From the NCBI GenBank assembly GCA_947486185.1, contig CANKTH010000001.1:1-64000 (forward strand): DNA of 64,000 nucleotides, given 5' to 3'. The stretch comes from Deltaproteobacteria bacterium. GTDB lineage: Bacteria > Myxococcota_A > UBA796 > SXON01. Shown here in pieces: positions 1 through 8,194 of this stretch (the stretch's first letter is position 1; every line of letters begins with the position of its first letter). A program made the position numbers and the translations under genes. The notes under the pieces are model-generated. The model saw only the letters and a list, made by a program, of their open reading frames with translations. It ran no database searches and had not been told where the DNA came from.

Positions 1-2
1 AG

Positions 3-977
3 CGCCGGGAGCTGGACGGCCTGCCCAAGTATGGCAGCGTGACCTTGAACGCGGTCGATCCGTACACCAGCGACGAGGCGTGGATCAGCACCGCCGATTT
101 CTTGACCCCGAGCACCCTGGCCTTGCGCGATCTCTCAGGCGCCAACGCCGCGGAACCCTTGAAGGCCCTGCCCGCGCTCTTTGACGCTAGCGGCCTTCAG
201 GTCGAGCAGCACTTCGTGACGTCCAAGGATGGCACGCGCGTGCCCTACTTCCAGATCTCACGCGCGAAACTAAAGAAGAACGGCAAGAACCCCACGCTCG
301 TCTATGGCTACGGCGGCTTCGAGGTGTCGTTGACCCCCAACTACAGCGCAGCGACCGGCGCGGCGTGGCTGGAGAAAGGCGGTACCTACGTCCTGGCGAA
401 CATCCGGGGCGGCGGCGAGTACGGGCCGGGCTGGCACCAGTCAGCCCTCAAGCAGAACCGGAACCGCGCTTACGAGGACTTCGCCGCCGTAGCGGCTGAT
501 CTGACCCGACGGAAGATCGCCAAGCCCAAACACATCGGCGCGATGGGCGGCTCCAATGGCGGGCTTTTGATGGGCAACATGCTCGTCCAGTACCCCGACC
601 ACTTCGGCGCGATCGTCTGCCAGGTGCCGCTCCTGGACATGAAACGGTACAACAAGCTGCTCGCGGGAGCGAGCTGGATGGGTGAGTACGGCAATCCGGA
701 CATCCCGGAAGAATGGTCGTACATCCAAACTTTCTCGCCGTATCATCTCGCCCGAGCGGACGCCGACTATCCGCCCGTGTTGTTCGTGACCTCGACGCGG
801 GACGACCGCGTCCACCCGGCCCACGCGCGGAAGATGGCCGCGAAGCTTATCGACCAGGGTCACGAGGTCCACTACTGGGAGAACATCGAAGGTGGGCACG
901 GCGGCGCGGCCAACAATGAGCAGCGCGCCACCCTCTGGGCGATGGCGTGGACCTTCTTATGGAACGAGCTGAACTGA
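3..977 (+). CDS. Prolyl oligopeptidase family serine peptidase (5' end missing)
   Basis: The last 324 residues of an S9A prolyl oligopeptidase. The reading frame is already open at the left edge, so the beta-propeller half lies outside the window. The family cleaves short peptides after proline. The alpha/beta-hydrolase catalytic triad is visible: Ser in GGSNGG (codon 552-554), Asp in STRDDRVHP and His in EGGHGG near the C-terminus. The blocks VYGYGGFE and NIRGGGEYGPGWH are also typical of the family. The gene converges on the leftward oxidase operon with only 28 bases between stop codons, and no intrinsic terminator is visible there. Family assignment is secure; cellular location cannot be judged without the N-terminus. 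Confidence 0.95.
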   Translation, partial: RRELDGLPKYGSVTLNAVDPYTSDEAWISTADFLTPSTLALRDLSGANAAEPLKALPALFDASGLQVEQHFVTSKDGTRVPYFQISRAKLKKNGKNPTLVYGYGGFEVSLTPNYSAATGAAWLEKGGTYVLANIRGGGEYGPGWHQSALKQNRNRAYEDFAAVAADLTRRKIAKPKHIGAMGGSNGGLLMGNMLVQYPDHFGAIVCQVPLLDMKRYNKLLAGASWMGEYGNPDIPEEWSYIQTFSPYHLARADADYPPVLFVTSTRDDRVHPAHARKMAAKLIDQGHEVHYWENIEGGHGGAANNEQRATLWAMAWTFLWNELN

Positions 978-1005
978 GCGCGCCACGCAGGCGGCTGGGC
1001 CGGCT

Positions 1006-1479
1006 TCAGTCTTCGTAGAGGGCGACGGTACCCGCGCACAACGCATCGCCGAGCGCGGCTGCTTCGGCGTCACTGATGTCCGCGACGGTCGACACGCCCA
1101 TCTTGACCGTCTCGCCAAGACGAATCGACACCTGCGCCTTCCACTTTGGAGCAAATCCTGGGAGGCGGATGTGGGTACCGGCCACCTTGCCGTCTCGACA
1201 CGCAACGAAGATGTCGGCCCAGGCTGGCGACCGCCCGCGTAACACCAGCGGGAACGCCGACCATTCCCGGACGCCCACCCCGTCGGTGGCAGGAATGCCG
1301 TCCATCACGTCGCCACACCCCTCAGCCAGCTCGCGGCGAGTGGACCACGTACACACCCGCACCTGTACGCCGGCCAGATCCTCAGCGGCCGCCTCCTCAA
1401 ACACCACGAGCGCGGCGGGGCGCCGCAGATCCGGGAGGGGGAGCGGCAGACAGCCCAGGAGCGTCAGGAGCAGGCTCAT
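1006..1479 (-). CDS. Small predicted lipoprotein, last gene of oxidase operon
   Basis: 157 residues. Not a recognised family. The N-terminus is a short hydrophobic run with a lipobox-like LLGC at residues 7-10, so a lipoprotein is likely. The body has four further cysteines (in RVCTWS, EGCGD, VACRD and ALCAG), which could form disulfides in the periplasm. The start ATG overlaps the stop of the upstream cytochrome c gene by one base (TGATG), which fixes the start and implies translational coupling. A longer in-frame extension upstream is only a shadow of the cytochrome gene. Its place at the end of the cytochrome oxidase operon suggests a role at or near that complex; the function is unknown. 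Confidence 0.75.
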   Translation of the reverse strand: MSLLLTLLGCLPLPLPDLRRPAALVVFEEAAAEDLAGVQVRVCTWSTRRELAEGCGDVMDGIPATDGVGVREWSAFPLVLRGRSPAWADIFVACRDGKVAGTHIRLPGFAPKWKAQVSIRLGETVKMGVSTVADISDAEAAALGDALCAGTVALYED

Positions 1480-2084
1480 CACTTCCCGCGGAGGGCCGCC
1501 ACCTGGCCTGGCTCCACCAGCCCGCCGGTGTTGCCCCAGGAGCTCCGCTCGAAACTGATGACCGCCGCGATCTGGTTGTCGGTGAGCATCGCCGCGAAGG
1601 GGGCCATCGCGCTGGAGTAGCTCACGCCGTCGATCACCTTGCCCGAAAGCCCATTCAGCACGGTTCGAATGTGTGCATCGGGGGACTCCGCGTTGGCCAC
1701 GGCATTGCCTACGAGCGGCGGGAAGGTGCCCGCGAGCCCCGCGCCGGTGCCTTGGTGGCAGGCCGAACACTGACCCTGATAGACCTTCTCGCCTTCGGCC
1801 AGCAACACCGCCTTCCTCTCGTCCGGCGACTTCTGATCGAAGCCAGCGAACGCCGAGTCGTCCGCCTTCGCCGGTTTGGCTGCCAGGTACGCCGCCTCGG
1901 TGGAGAAACCGAGGAACGGAGACGAACAATAGCGACGACCCGACACCGGGCTCGTGAGCCAGCTATTACAAGGCCCCACGTAGTGGCCCCGGTAACGGCT
2001 GATAATCAGCGCGTTGTCCTCGGGGATCGCGTCACACGCGGTGAAGAAGAGGGGGAGCAGGAGGAGCTTCTGGGCGAGTTTCAT
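1479..2084 (-). CDS. Monoheme cytochrome c lipoprotein
   Basis: 201 residues starting at MKLAQKLLLLPLFFTAC. The signal region ends in a lipobox-like FTAC, so membrane anchoring on the outer face of the inner membrane is likely. One heme c attachment site, CSACH, lies near residue 112, and a Met in the YSSAMAPF segment is the probable sixth heme ligand. The N-terminal part before the heme domain carries extra cysteines (GPCNSW, YCSSPF). Upstream in-frame codons were rejected because the signal peptide begins at 2084. It sits in the aa3 oxidase operon and probably feeds electrons to the CuA subunit. Cytochrome c family assignment is firm; the partner is inferred. Confidence 0.9.
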   Translation of the reverse strand: MKLAQKLLLLPLFFTACDAIPEDNALIISRYRGHYVGPCNSWLTSPVSGRRYCSSPFLGFSTEAAYLAAKPAKADDSAFAGFDQKSPDERKAVLLAEGEKVYQGQCSACHQGTGAGLAGTFPPLVGNAVANAESPDAHIRTVLNGLSGKVIDGVSYSSAMAPFAAMLTDNQIAAVISFERSSWGNTGGLVEPGQVAALRGK

Positions 2085-2116
2085 CAGGACACCAGGGAGC
2101 GCGGAGCGACCGCGGC

Positions 2117-2356
2117 TCAGACGTTCGCGGAGGCGCCGGCGGACGCCGCCCCCGCGGAGTTTTCGATGGGGGCCCGCCGCAACGACCACCAGAACCAACC
2201 GATGATGCCAGCCATCATCGTCAGCGGCAGAAGCGACATGCCGATCGTGGACCAGAGAAAATCGCTCTGGCGTGAGTCTTTGGGGTCAAAGCATGAGGGG
2301 CAGGCCCACGCTGGCGCGGGCACCCACAAGAGCAGAGGGAGAAGGAGCCGGATCAC
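2117..2356 (-). CDS. Small membrane protein with CPSC motif
   Basis: 79 residues with a GTG start that overlaps the stop of the upstream subunit-III-like gene (GTGA). A cleavable signal-like segment (residues 1-19) is followed at once by ACPSCFDP, then a transmembrane helix (about residues 36-55, MSLLPLTMMAGIIGWFWW) and an Ala/Ser-rich tail. The CPSC pair just outside the membrane could bind metal or undergo thiol chemistry, which would fit copper delivery or assembly of the oxidase, but this is inference. An upstream ATG in the same frame would place about 36 residues inside the neighbour and was not used. Confidence 0.75.
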   Translation of the reverse strand: MIRLLLPLLLWVPAPAWACPSCFDPKDSRQSDFLWSTIGMSLLPLTMMAGIIGWFWWSLRRAPIENSAGAASAGASANV

Positions 2357-2913
2357 AGGTACACCGCAGCGTAGAGCACCGGCCAGAGCCCCACGACAAA
2401 GTACCAGAAGATGCGCACCGCCTTGAAGAGCCCCGGGCTCAGGCCACCGCGCGTCTGCCGCCACAAGCAGCCCGAAAGCACGATCATCGCGACCAGCGCG
2501 TGGATCGCATGGGCCCCCACGATGGTGTAGAAGAACCCACCGTGCGCGCTCGACACCATGGTGAGCCCCGCCTGCACCAGGCGCACCGCCTCAACCACCT
2601 GCCACACGACGAACACCCCAGCGAGGCCCAGCGCTACGCCGAGCCACCGCGTAGTAGCCCCACGCCCGGACATCATCACGGCCCCGCCGGAGAGGATGAG
2701 CGCCAAAGACGCGACAGCCGTAGGGCCGACCGGCAGCTCGGGCTCACCGACCGGTGGCCACACTGGCGCGCCCGAGCCGATGATCGTGTACGCGCTCAAG
2801 AAGCCGGCGAAGAGCATCACCTCGGTGAAGACGAAGATCACCATGGCCACGACCTCGCTCTCGATGAGCACTCGGCTCCGAGTGGGTCGCAGGCCCGGCA
2901 ACGCGGAGTCCAT
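2353..2913 (-). CDS. Heme-copper oxidase subunit III-like protein (second copy)
   Basis: 186 residues, five to six predicted membrane helices. The family signature is clear: the FVFTEVMLFAGFLSAY segment near residues 28-43 carries the conserved helix-III Glu region, and HGGFFYTIVGAHAIHALVA near residue 125 matches the subunit III HxxHV-type segment. The protein ends in WYFVVGLWPVLYAAVYL, the usual subunit III terminus. It is distinct in sequence from the ctaE product encoded 480 bases upstream, so this operon encodes two different subunit-III-type proteins. The start overlaps the ctaF stop (TGATG). It may replace or supplement CtaE, or stabilise the complex. Confidence 0.88.
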   Translation of the reverse strand: MDSALPGLRPTRSRVLIESEVVAMVIFVFTEVMLFAGFLSAYTIIGSGAPVWPPVGEPELPVGPTAVASLALILSGGAVMMSGRGATTRWLGVALGLAGVFVVWQVVEAVRLVQAGLTMVSSAHGGFFYTIVGAHAIHALVAMIVLSGCLWRQTRGGLSPGLFKAVRIFWYFVVGLWPVLYAAVYL

Positions 2914-3377
2914 CAGTGCGTCGCCGCCGCAGGCGCCGAAGCTTCGGGATGGCCCGCTCCGTCGGCCGGGGCGTGCGCTTGATCCGCCGCAGGCGCGTGG
3001 TGCTCAGACCGCTCGATCTCGCGCTTCATGTTGCTGGCGGCTTCGTTGTGCCAATTGACGCCCCAGTGTTTCATGACGTCCGGCGCAACCGCAAAGAAGA
3101 ACAGGAGCATCAGCATGAAACACGCGCCGATGGCGTACTGCGCGACCTTGCGCTCTACCGTCAGGTGCATGAAGTGCTTGATCACCAGGAAGGCCTTGAC
3201 CACGGCGATGCCGAAGGCGGTGATCAGGGTGACCCAACGAATCCCTATCTCCGGACCCGCGAGGCTCACGCCCAGGAGCACGAGCAGAACCGCCCAGATC
3301 TTGACGTAGTGCGCGGGCGAGTGCGAGTCGTCGTGGTGATGCGACGCGTCGTGTGAGCCTTCAGCGTGAGACGACAT
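2913..3377 (-). CDS. ctaF: Cytochrome c oxidase subunit IV
   Basis: 154 residues. A His/Ser/Asp-rich cytoplasmic N-terminus (residues 1-25) is followed by three predicted helices. The core matches the prokaryotic oxidase subunit IV family (GIAVVKAFLVIKHFMHL), and the C-terminal tail is Ala/His/Pro-rich. A strong ribosome site, AGGAGG seven bases before the ATG, sets the start. It lies between ctaE and the second subunit-III-like gene. Subunit IV is a non-catalytic stabilising subunit of aa3 and caa3 oxidases. The His-rich ends resemble the His-rich N-terminus of the CtaD encoded here. Confidence 0.9.
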   Translation of the reverse strand: MSSHAEGSHDASHHHDDSHSPAHYVKIWAVLLVLLGVSLAGPEIGIRWVTLITAFGIAVVKAFLVIKHFMHLTVERKVAQYAIGACFMLMLLFFFAVAPDVMKHWGVNWHNEAASNMKREIERSEHHAPAADQAHAPADGAGHPEASAPAAATH

Positions 3378-3393
3378 GGCGTTCCTCCTGGGC

Positions 3394-3966
3394 CTACTTG
3401 GCGATGTAGAGAAGGGGGAAGAGGAAGATCCAGACGAGATCGACGAAGTGCCAGTAGATCCCGATGAGCTCGACCCGCTGGAGCTCGCGGTTCTTCATCG
3501 CGTCAGCCGCGACGAAGCCCATGATCACCATCCCGGCGATAACGTGGAAGCCGTGGAGCCCGGCCGCGGTGTAGTAGAAGGACCAGAAGGTGTTGGCGGT
3601 GATCGTGTAGCCGTGGGAGATCTCGTAGGTCCACTCAAAGCTCTTGACGATCAGGAACACCAGACCGCCGAGCATCGTCAGCCCCAGATACTTCGCCGCC
3701 TTCGGGCCCTCGCCCTTCTCAGCCGCCGCATGCGCGAGCACCGCGGAGAGACTCGAAGTGAGGAGCACGAAGGTGTTGAAGCCTCCCGCCATGGTGTTGG
3801 TGTGCGCCGCGGCCGTAGCCCACTCGGGGTGCCCGAAGCGGTGCAGCAGGTAGCCCCCGAGCAGCCCACCGAAGATCACGATTTCCGAAGCGATGACCCA
3901 CCACACCGCGAGGCGGCCCGTCGGGATGCCGGTGGCAGAGCGGGTGGTGGCGATAGGACGCATCAT
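3394..3966 (-). CDS. ctaE: Cytochrome c oxidase subunit III
   Basis: 190 residues, five predicted helices (the short bacterial form without helices I and II). Diagnostic segments are WWVIASEIVIFGGLLGGY (helix III Glu), SFEWTYEISHGYTI, FYYTAAGLHGFHVIAGM and the terminal YWHFVDLVWIFLFPLLYI. Subunit III sits beside subunit I in the inner membrane and sustains proton uptake and turnover. The gene starts 12 bases after ctaD ends. Two adjacent ATG codons are possible; GGAG upstream fits the first. It is part of the aa3 operon and is followed by ctaF. Confidence 0.95.
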   Translation of the reverse strand: MMRPIATTRSATGIPTGRLAVWWVIASEIVIFGGLLGGYLLHRFGHPEWATAAAHTNTMAGGFNTFVLLTSSLSAVLAHAAAEKGEGPKAAKYLGLTMLGGLVFLIVKSFEWTYEISHGYTITANTFWSFYYTAAGLHGFHVIAGMVIMGFVAADAMKNRELQRVELIGIYWHFVDLVWIFLFPLLYIAK

Positions 3967-3978
3967 AGGCGCGGGCTC

Positions 3979-5712
3979 CTAATTAGGGGAGTTCTGGGGC
4001 CAATAATCTTCGTCGCGGCCCGGCACGCTGAACTCGTAGGGGCCACGATAAACCTCAGGCAACGTGGGGAAGTTGCCGTGCGGAGGCGGCGACGCGGCCT
4101 GCCATTCGAGCGTGTTCGCCTTCCACGGGTTGGCCCCTGCCTTCTTGCCGCGGAACATGCTGTAGAAGAAGTTGATGAGGAAGACCGGCTGAATCACGAG
4201 CATCACGAGGAGCGAGACCGTGGCCAGGACCCGGAGGCTCTGCAGCTCGGGCGTGTCGAGCTCGGGGAAGTTCGTGTAGTCGAAGATGCGCCGGTGGTCG
4301 CCCGATGCCCCCGTGATGAACAGCGGCAGGAAGATGCCGTTGAAGCCGATGATCGTGACCCAGAAGTGAAGCTTGTTCCACGCCTCGTTCATGAAGGTCC
4401 CGAACATCTTCGGATACCAGTAGGTCATGCCCGCGAAGCTGCCGATGATGGCGATCGGGAAGAAGGTGTAGTGGAAGTGCGCGACCACGAAGTAGGTGTC
4501 GTGGAAGTAGATGTCGGCGCCGCTCGAGCCCAGGTAGATGCCGGTCACGCCGCCGAGGAGGAACTCGGCGATGAACGCCAGCGCCCACAACATCGGCACC
4601 GAGAAGGTGATGGAACCACCGTAAAGTGTCGCGATGTAGACGAAACACATCTCGGCGATCGGCACCGAGATGAGCACGGTAGTCACGGAGAAGACGTTGG
4701 CCATCCGGGGGTCGATGCCGGCGATGAACTGGTGATGTGCCCACACGAAGAAGCTCAACAACCCGGTCGCGAAGGTGGTCGCGAGCACCGTCTTGTAGGC
4801 GAACATCTTCTTGCGCGAGAAGGTGGTGATGATCTCGGCGACAAATCCCATCGCCGGGAGAAGCACCACGTAGACCTCGGGGTGCCCGAAGAACCAGAAG
4901 AGGTGCTGCCACAGGATCGGGTCTCCGCCACGATCCGGGTCGAAGAAGCCGGTGCCGATCATCTGGTCGAAGAGCAACATCAGCGCGCCGGCGATGAGCG
5001 GGCCGACCGACGCCATGAACAAGATCGACGCGATCACGATCATCCACACCGCGATCGGAATGTCGAAGGCCTTCATTCCCGGCGCCCGCGAGTTCATCGC
5101 GGTGGTGACGAAGTTGATACCGCCGAGTAGGAAGGCGACGAATTCCAGCGCGACGGCGATCAGCCACAACGACGAGCCCGCCGGGGTCAGGCTGTACTCA
5201 GCCTTGGCCGAGAGCGGCGGGTAGGCCGTCCACGCGCCGCCAAACGCCCCGCCTTGCACGAAGAACGAGGCGACCACGAGGACGGCGCTGATCGCGAAGA
5301 TCTGGTATGAGAGGCGGTTTATCCTCGGAAACACCATGTCGTCGCAGCCGATCATCAACGGGATCAGGTAGTTCCCGAAGGCGGCGATCAGCACGGGCAT
5401 CGCGACCCAGAAGATCATGATGGCGCCGTGATTGGTCACGAGCGCGTTGTAGTCCGCGCCGGTCACGAGGCCGTAGCCCGGCACGGGCTTGCCCGGAAAC
5501 GCGAGCTGCATACGGAACACGTACGCGAAGTAGGCGCCGATGACGCCCATCAGCATCCCCGTGACGAGGTACTGCTTGGCGATCATCTTGTGGTCAGTCG
5601 ACCAGAAATAGTGAACGAACCAACTTTCTTCGTGGTGTCCACCGTGCCCGTCGTGGGCACCGTGCCCCGCGTGGGCGTGCCCGTCGTGGGCGTGGCTCGG
5701 GGATTCGGCCAT
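3979..5712 (-). CDS. ctaD: Cytochrome c oxidase subunit I
   Basis: 577 residues, twelve helices: the catalytic subunit that reduces oxygen to water and pumps protons. Visible ligands are His95 (NHGAIMIFW, heme a), FFGHPEVY near 277-281 (CuB His with the cross-linked Tyr), HHQF near 326 (CuB) and AHFHYTFF near 411 (heme a3 and a). HPEVY makes it an A-type oxidase, and DTYFVVAHFHY is also conserved. The N-terminus (residues 7-27) is very His/Gly-rich, an unusual extension that may bind metal. The ATG at 5712 follows GGGAG; a longer upstream reading would run into the ctaC end. There is no subunit III fusion at the C-terminus. Confidence 0.97.
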   Translation of the reverse strand: MAESPSHAHDGHAHAGHGAHDGHGGHHEESWFVHYFWSTDHKMIAKQYLVTGMLMGVIGAYFAYVFRMQLAFPGKPVPGYGLVTGADYNALVTNHGAIMIFWVAMPVLIAAFGNYLIPLMIGCDDMVFPRINRLSYQIFAISAVLVVASFFVQGGAFGGAWTAYPPLSAKAEYSLTPAGSSLWLIAVALEFVAFLLGGINFVTTAMNSRAPGMKAFDIPIAVWMIVIASILFMASVGPLIAGALMLLFDQMIGTGFFDPDRGGDPILWQHLFWFFGHPEVYVVLLPAMGFVAEIITTFSRKKMFAYKTVLATTFATGLLSFFVWAHHQFIAGIDPRMANVFSVTTVLISVPIAEMCFVYIATLYGGSITFSVPMLWALAFIAEFLLGGVTGIYLGSSGADIYFHDTYFVVAHFHYTFFPIAIIGSFAGMTYWYPKMFGTFMNEAWNKLHFWVTIIGFNGIFLPLFITGASGDHRRIFDYTNFPELDTPELQSLRVLATVSLLVMLVIQPVFLINFFYSMFRGKKAGANPWKANTLEWQAASPPPHGNFPTLPEVYRGPYEFSVPGRDEDYWPQNSPN

Positions 5713-5728
5713 GGTCGAGGCTCCCGTC

Positions 5729-6424
5729 TTACTGAGGATTAGAGGATGCGAGCATCGGCGCCGGATTTTCCAGCCACGCTGCATGTTTTTCGGGGTACTC
5801 TACGTAGAGCTTGGCCGGCATGATGCCATGGCCGATGCCGCAGATCTCAGCGCACTGCACGTCGTACTCGCCGGCGAGGGTCGGCTCGAACCAGCCAGTG
5901 ATGACGCGGCCGGGGATCGCGTCCTGCTTGAGGCGCCAAACCGGCACGCTGAAGCTGTGCAGCACGTCCTTGGACGCGAGCTCGAAGAGGTACTTCTTGC
6001 CCACTTCGACGTGCATCTCGTCAATGAGGATGATGTCGTCGGCCGTGCCGATCTTGTTGTCCTTCCCGGCGTGCTGGAAGGTCCAGGCCCACTGCTGAGC
6101 GGTGATGCGGATGGTCTCGTCCGTGACCGGGACGTACATCTTGACCTCCATCCAGACGGAGATCGCGCCGTAGATGATGATCACGTCGAGCGCGAGGATC
6201 GCCCGGTGCGGCCACTCGATCCACACGTGCTTGATCGCGTGCTCGCGGCCGTCGTCAAAATACTCGGCCTTGACGCCGTCTTGCTTCCGGTAGCGGAACA
6301 GGAGCCAGAAAAAGATCCCCTCCACCAGGACAAACCAGGTGCCGACGATGAAGGTGACGAGCCAGACCAACGAGTCGATGCTTCCCGCGAAGCTGGACCC
6401 TTGGAGCATGAACAGATCAAGCAT
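5729..6424 (-). CDS. ctaC: Cytochrome c oxidase subunit II (CuA)
   Basis: 231 residues. Two membrane helices (about 15-45 and 70-95) precede a periplasmic cupredoxin domain. The CuA site is intact: CAEICGIGHGIM near residues 191-202 provides both bridging Cys, the His and the Met, with the other His in VLHSFSVP. Electrons from cytochrome c enter here. No CXXCH is fused at the C-terminus, so this is an aa3 rather than a caa3 oxidase; separate cytochromes c are encoded on both sides. There is no obvious cleavable signal peptide. The gene follows a 37-residue small gene and precedes ctaD by 16 bases. Confidence 0.96.
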   Translation of the reverse strand: MLDLFMLQGSSFAGSIDSLVWLVTFIVGTWFVLVEGIFFWLLFRYRKQDGVKAEYFDDGREHAIKHVWIEWPHRAILALDVIIIYGAISVWMEVKMYVPVTDETIRITAQQWAWTFQHAGKDNKIGTADDIILIDEMHVEVGKKYLFELASKDVLHSFSVPVWRLKQDAIPGRVITGWFEPTLAGEYDVQCAEICGIGHGIMPAKLYVEYPEKHAAWLENPAPMLASSNPQ

Positions 6425-6436
6425 CGACGCGCCCTT

Positions 6437-6550
6437 TCAGGAGAGAACGTAGAGGATCACGGCCGAGCAGAACGCCACGACCCCGAACACGGTGTAGAGC
6501 AAGAAGTCGCGAGCCACCAGCTCGCCTTCTGACGGAGAGGTCGGTTCCAT
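6437..6550 (-). CDS. 37-residue single-helix membrane peptide in oxidase operon
   Basis: A small gene read directly from the sequence: ATG at 6550, TGA at 6437-6439, beginning MEPTSPSEGELVARD and ending in one hydrophobic helix (about residues 17-36, FLLYTVFGVVAFCSAVILYV). It fills the gap between the diheme cytochrome and ctaC exactly, 8 bases from one and 12 from the other, with no other use for the DNA. The arrangement (short soluble N-terminus plus one helix) resembles small accessory subunits of oxidases such as CcoQ or CtaG-like peptides, but no family can be named. The fit of the frame to the operon is the main support. Confidence 0.65.
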   Translation of the reverse strand: MEPTSPSEGELVARDFLLYTVFGVVAFCSAVILYVLS

Positions 6551-6558
6551 GGGGCTGC

Positions 6559-7197
6559 TCACGGCGACGGAAGGGTTTGGATGTACGCGGCCAGGTCGTT
6601 GAGGACCACCTCGTCGGCCAGGCCTCCCGCGATGCCCCGCATCTGCGCGCCAAGCGCATCATCGGGCGAGTAGCCACGGACGCCCGTCTTGAACTTGTTG
6701 AGCTGCGAGACGATGTACCAGTCTTCGAGCTGCCGCAGCGGGGGAGCCTTCATCACCTCGTTCCCGCCACCGTCCGCGCCGTGGCACGCCGCACAGGTGG
6801 CGTACGCGGTCTGACCCTTGGCGCTGTCGCCCTTCACCGTCGTGGCGGGGTCGGCGGGGGGCAGCGTTGCCACATACTCCGCCACGAACGCCACGTCGGC
6901 CGCGCTCTTGATCGTACGCGCCATCGGGCGCATCTTCAGACCCTCGACGTCGTAGTGGTGGGCCCCCCGGAGTCCACCGCGGAAGCGCTGCACCTGCTCG
7001 GTGACATACCAGGCCGGCAACCCAGCGATCTGGGGCGCGTCGACCAGGGTATCCCCGCGACCATCGACACCGTGGCACTGGGCGCAGTTCTGATAGAGGA
7101 ACTCACCGCGGGCAACACCCTCGGTAGGAGCAGAACATCCTGCCGCGACCCCGGCAAAAAGCGCCAGTGAAGCGATCGTCCGTCGAGCCAGGACCAT
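6559..7197 (-). CDS. Diheme cytochrome c (c4-like) lipoprotein
   Basis: 212 residues with two tandem cytochrome c domains: CAQCH near residue 37 and CAACH near residue 140. Likely Met ligands lie in LKMRPMARTI and in the matching segment of the second domain (LGAQMRGIAGG). The start at 7197 has GGAGG eight bases upstream and gives a signal region ending VAAGC, a probable lipobox; farther upstream in-frame starts lack this. The protein probably sits on the periplasmic face and passes electrons to the CuA site of CtaC, whose gene follows. Heme attachment would need the Ccm system encoded at 27.5-34.5 kb. Confidence 0.92.
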   Translation of the reverse strand: MVLARRTIASLALFAGVAAGCSAPTEGVARGEFLYQNCAQCHGVDGRGDTLVDAPQIAGLPAWYVTEQVQRFRGGLRGAHHYDVEGLKMRPMARTIKSAADVAFVAEYVATLPPADPATTVKGDSAKGQTAYATCAACHGADGGGNEVMKAPPLRQLEDWYIVSQLNKFKTGVRGYSPDDALGAQMRGIAGGLADEVVLNDLAAYIQTLPSP

Positions 7198-7280
7198 AAA
7201 AACTGCCTCCATGGGAGGGGGGAGCGGGGCCGGCAGATAGCACCGGCGCATCGCCCGCCCGGCTATCCCGGGCGGGGCGG

Positions 7281-8051
7281 TCATGCACGCACCTTTTGGC
7301 GGAGGTAAAGGAGCGGGCCGGGGAAGGCGAACAGTAAGCCGATGCCGGAAATGGCGAGCCACTGGGTAGCGTAATGCAGGCTTGTATTGTCCCTTTCCGG
7401 GACCCGGTCGAAACCGTCGGCGAGCCCCGGAGCGCCGGTCGGGGCGCCATCGAGCTGGCCGGCGACGAGGATCAAACTCTCATCCGCCCCGAGGCTGCGT
7501 GCAGCAGAGCGGCGAGCGCCCGGCGGCCAGATCCGTGTGCCGTGGCCATCGACCGATTCGACCGCGGCGTCACCCGTGAGGGGGCGTAGCTGGCCGGTTA
7601 TCACGAGCCCCTCCGCGCGAGTCGCCCCGGCCACCGTGACGGGCGCGGCTTCAGAGCTCACCCAGCCTCGGTCAACCAGAAGTAGACTTCCGTCGGCACG
7701 CTGGAGCACCTGCGCCAGATCGTAGCCCCGCTGTTTGTCGTGGATACCGGAAAGGAGCACCGCGGGCGGCAGGAGTCGACCGCGAAAGGTTGCCGTGTTC
7801 CACGCTAAATCAGCATGGAGCGGCACGCTGTCGTCGAGCGCCGGAGCGTCGCCCCTCTGCAACGCCAGCTCGCGGCCGACGTTGCGTTCCCCGTCCCGCT
7901 CGAGCTGCCACGCACACAGGCCCAGGGTCAGGACCGAGAGTGCGCCTGCCAACACGCGTAGACCCGGGCTCAAGCGCCACTCTGGATGAGGCGTCCCCGG
8001 CGCCGAGGCCGGCGGCGGGATGAGGCGAAGCTTCGGCCGAGGAGCGCTCAC
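7281..8051 (-). CDS. SURF1 family oxidase assembly protein
   Basis: 256 residues, membrane anchored at both ends: helix about 31-47 (VLAGALSVLTLGLCAWQLERD) and helix about 230-250. Family marks are the WQLERDGERN segment after the first helix, LLVDRGWV in the middle and the NTSLHYATQWLAI block before the last helix. SURF1 helps insert heme a during assembly of subunit I. It lies between ctaB and the cytochrome genes of the same operon, which matches the job. The Pro-rich N-terminus (residues 1-25) is longer than usual. The 83 bases after its stop contain no further gene. Confidence 0.93.
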   Translation of the reverse strand: MSAPRPKLRLIPPPASAPGTPHPEWRLSPGLRVLAGALSVLTLGLCAWQLERDGERNVGRELALQRGDAPALDDSVPLHADLAWNTATFRGRLLPPAVLLSGIHDKQRGYDLAQVLQRADGSLLLVDRGWVSSEAAPVTVAGATRAEGLVITGQLRPLTGDAAVESVDGHGTRIWPPGARRSAARSLGADESLILVAGQLDGAPTGAPGLADGFDRVPERDNTSLHYATQWLAISGIGLLFAFPGPLLYLRQKVRA

Positions 8052-8194
8052 GAGCGCGGGACTCCAGGAAGGCAGCGGTATAGCACGCGCCTCCCCGGCC
8101 GTGGGGCCAGGCCGAGCGCACCTGCGGGCACAAGCCGATTCTGCGACGTTCTACCTACCTTACCGCGAACACAGCGAGAGAGCCGCTCCGACGG

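Noticed and set aside
3376..5130. 584-codon open frame on the plus strand
   Set aside because: Antisense to ctaF, ctaE and ctaD; its Asp/Glu/Arg/His-rich composition is what the complementary frame of GC-rich genes gives.
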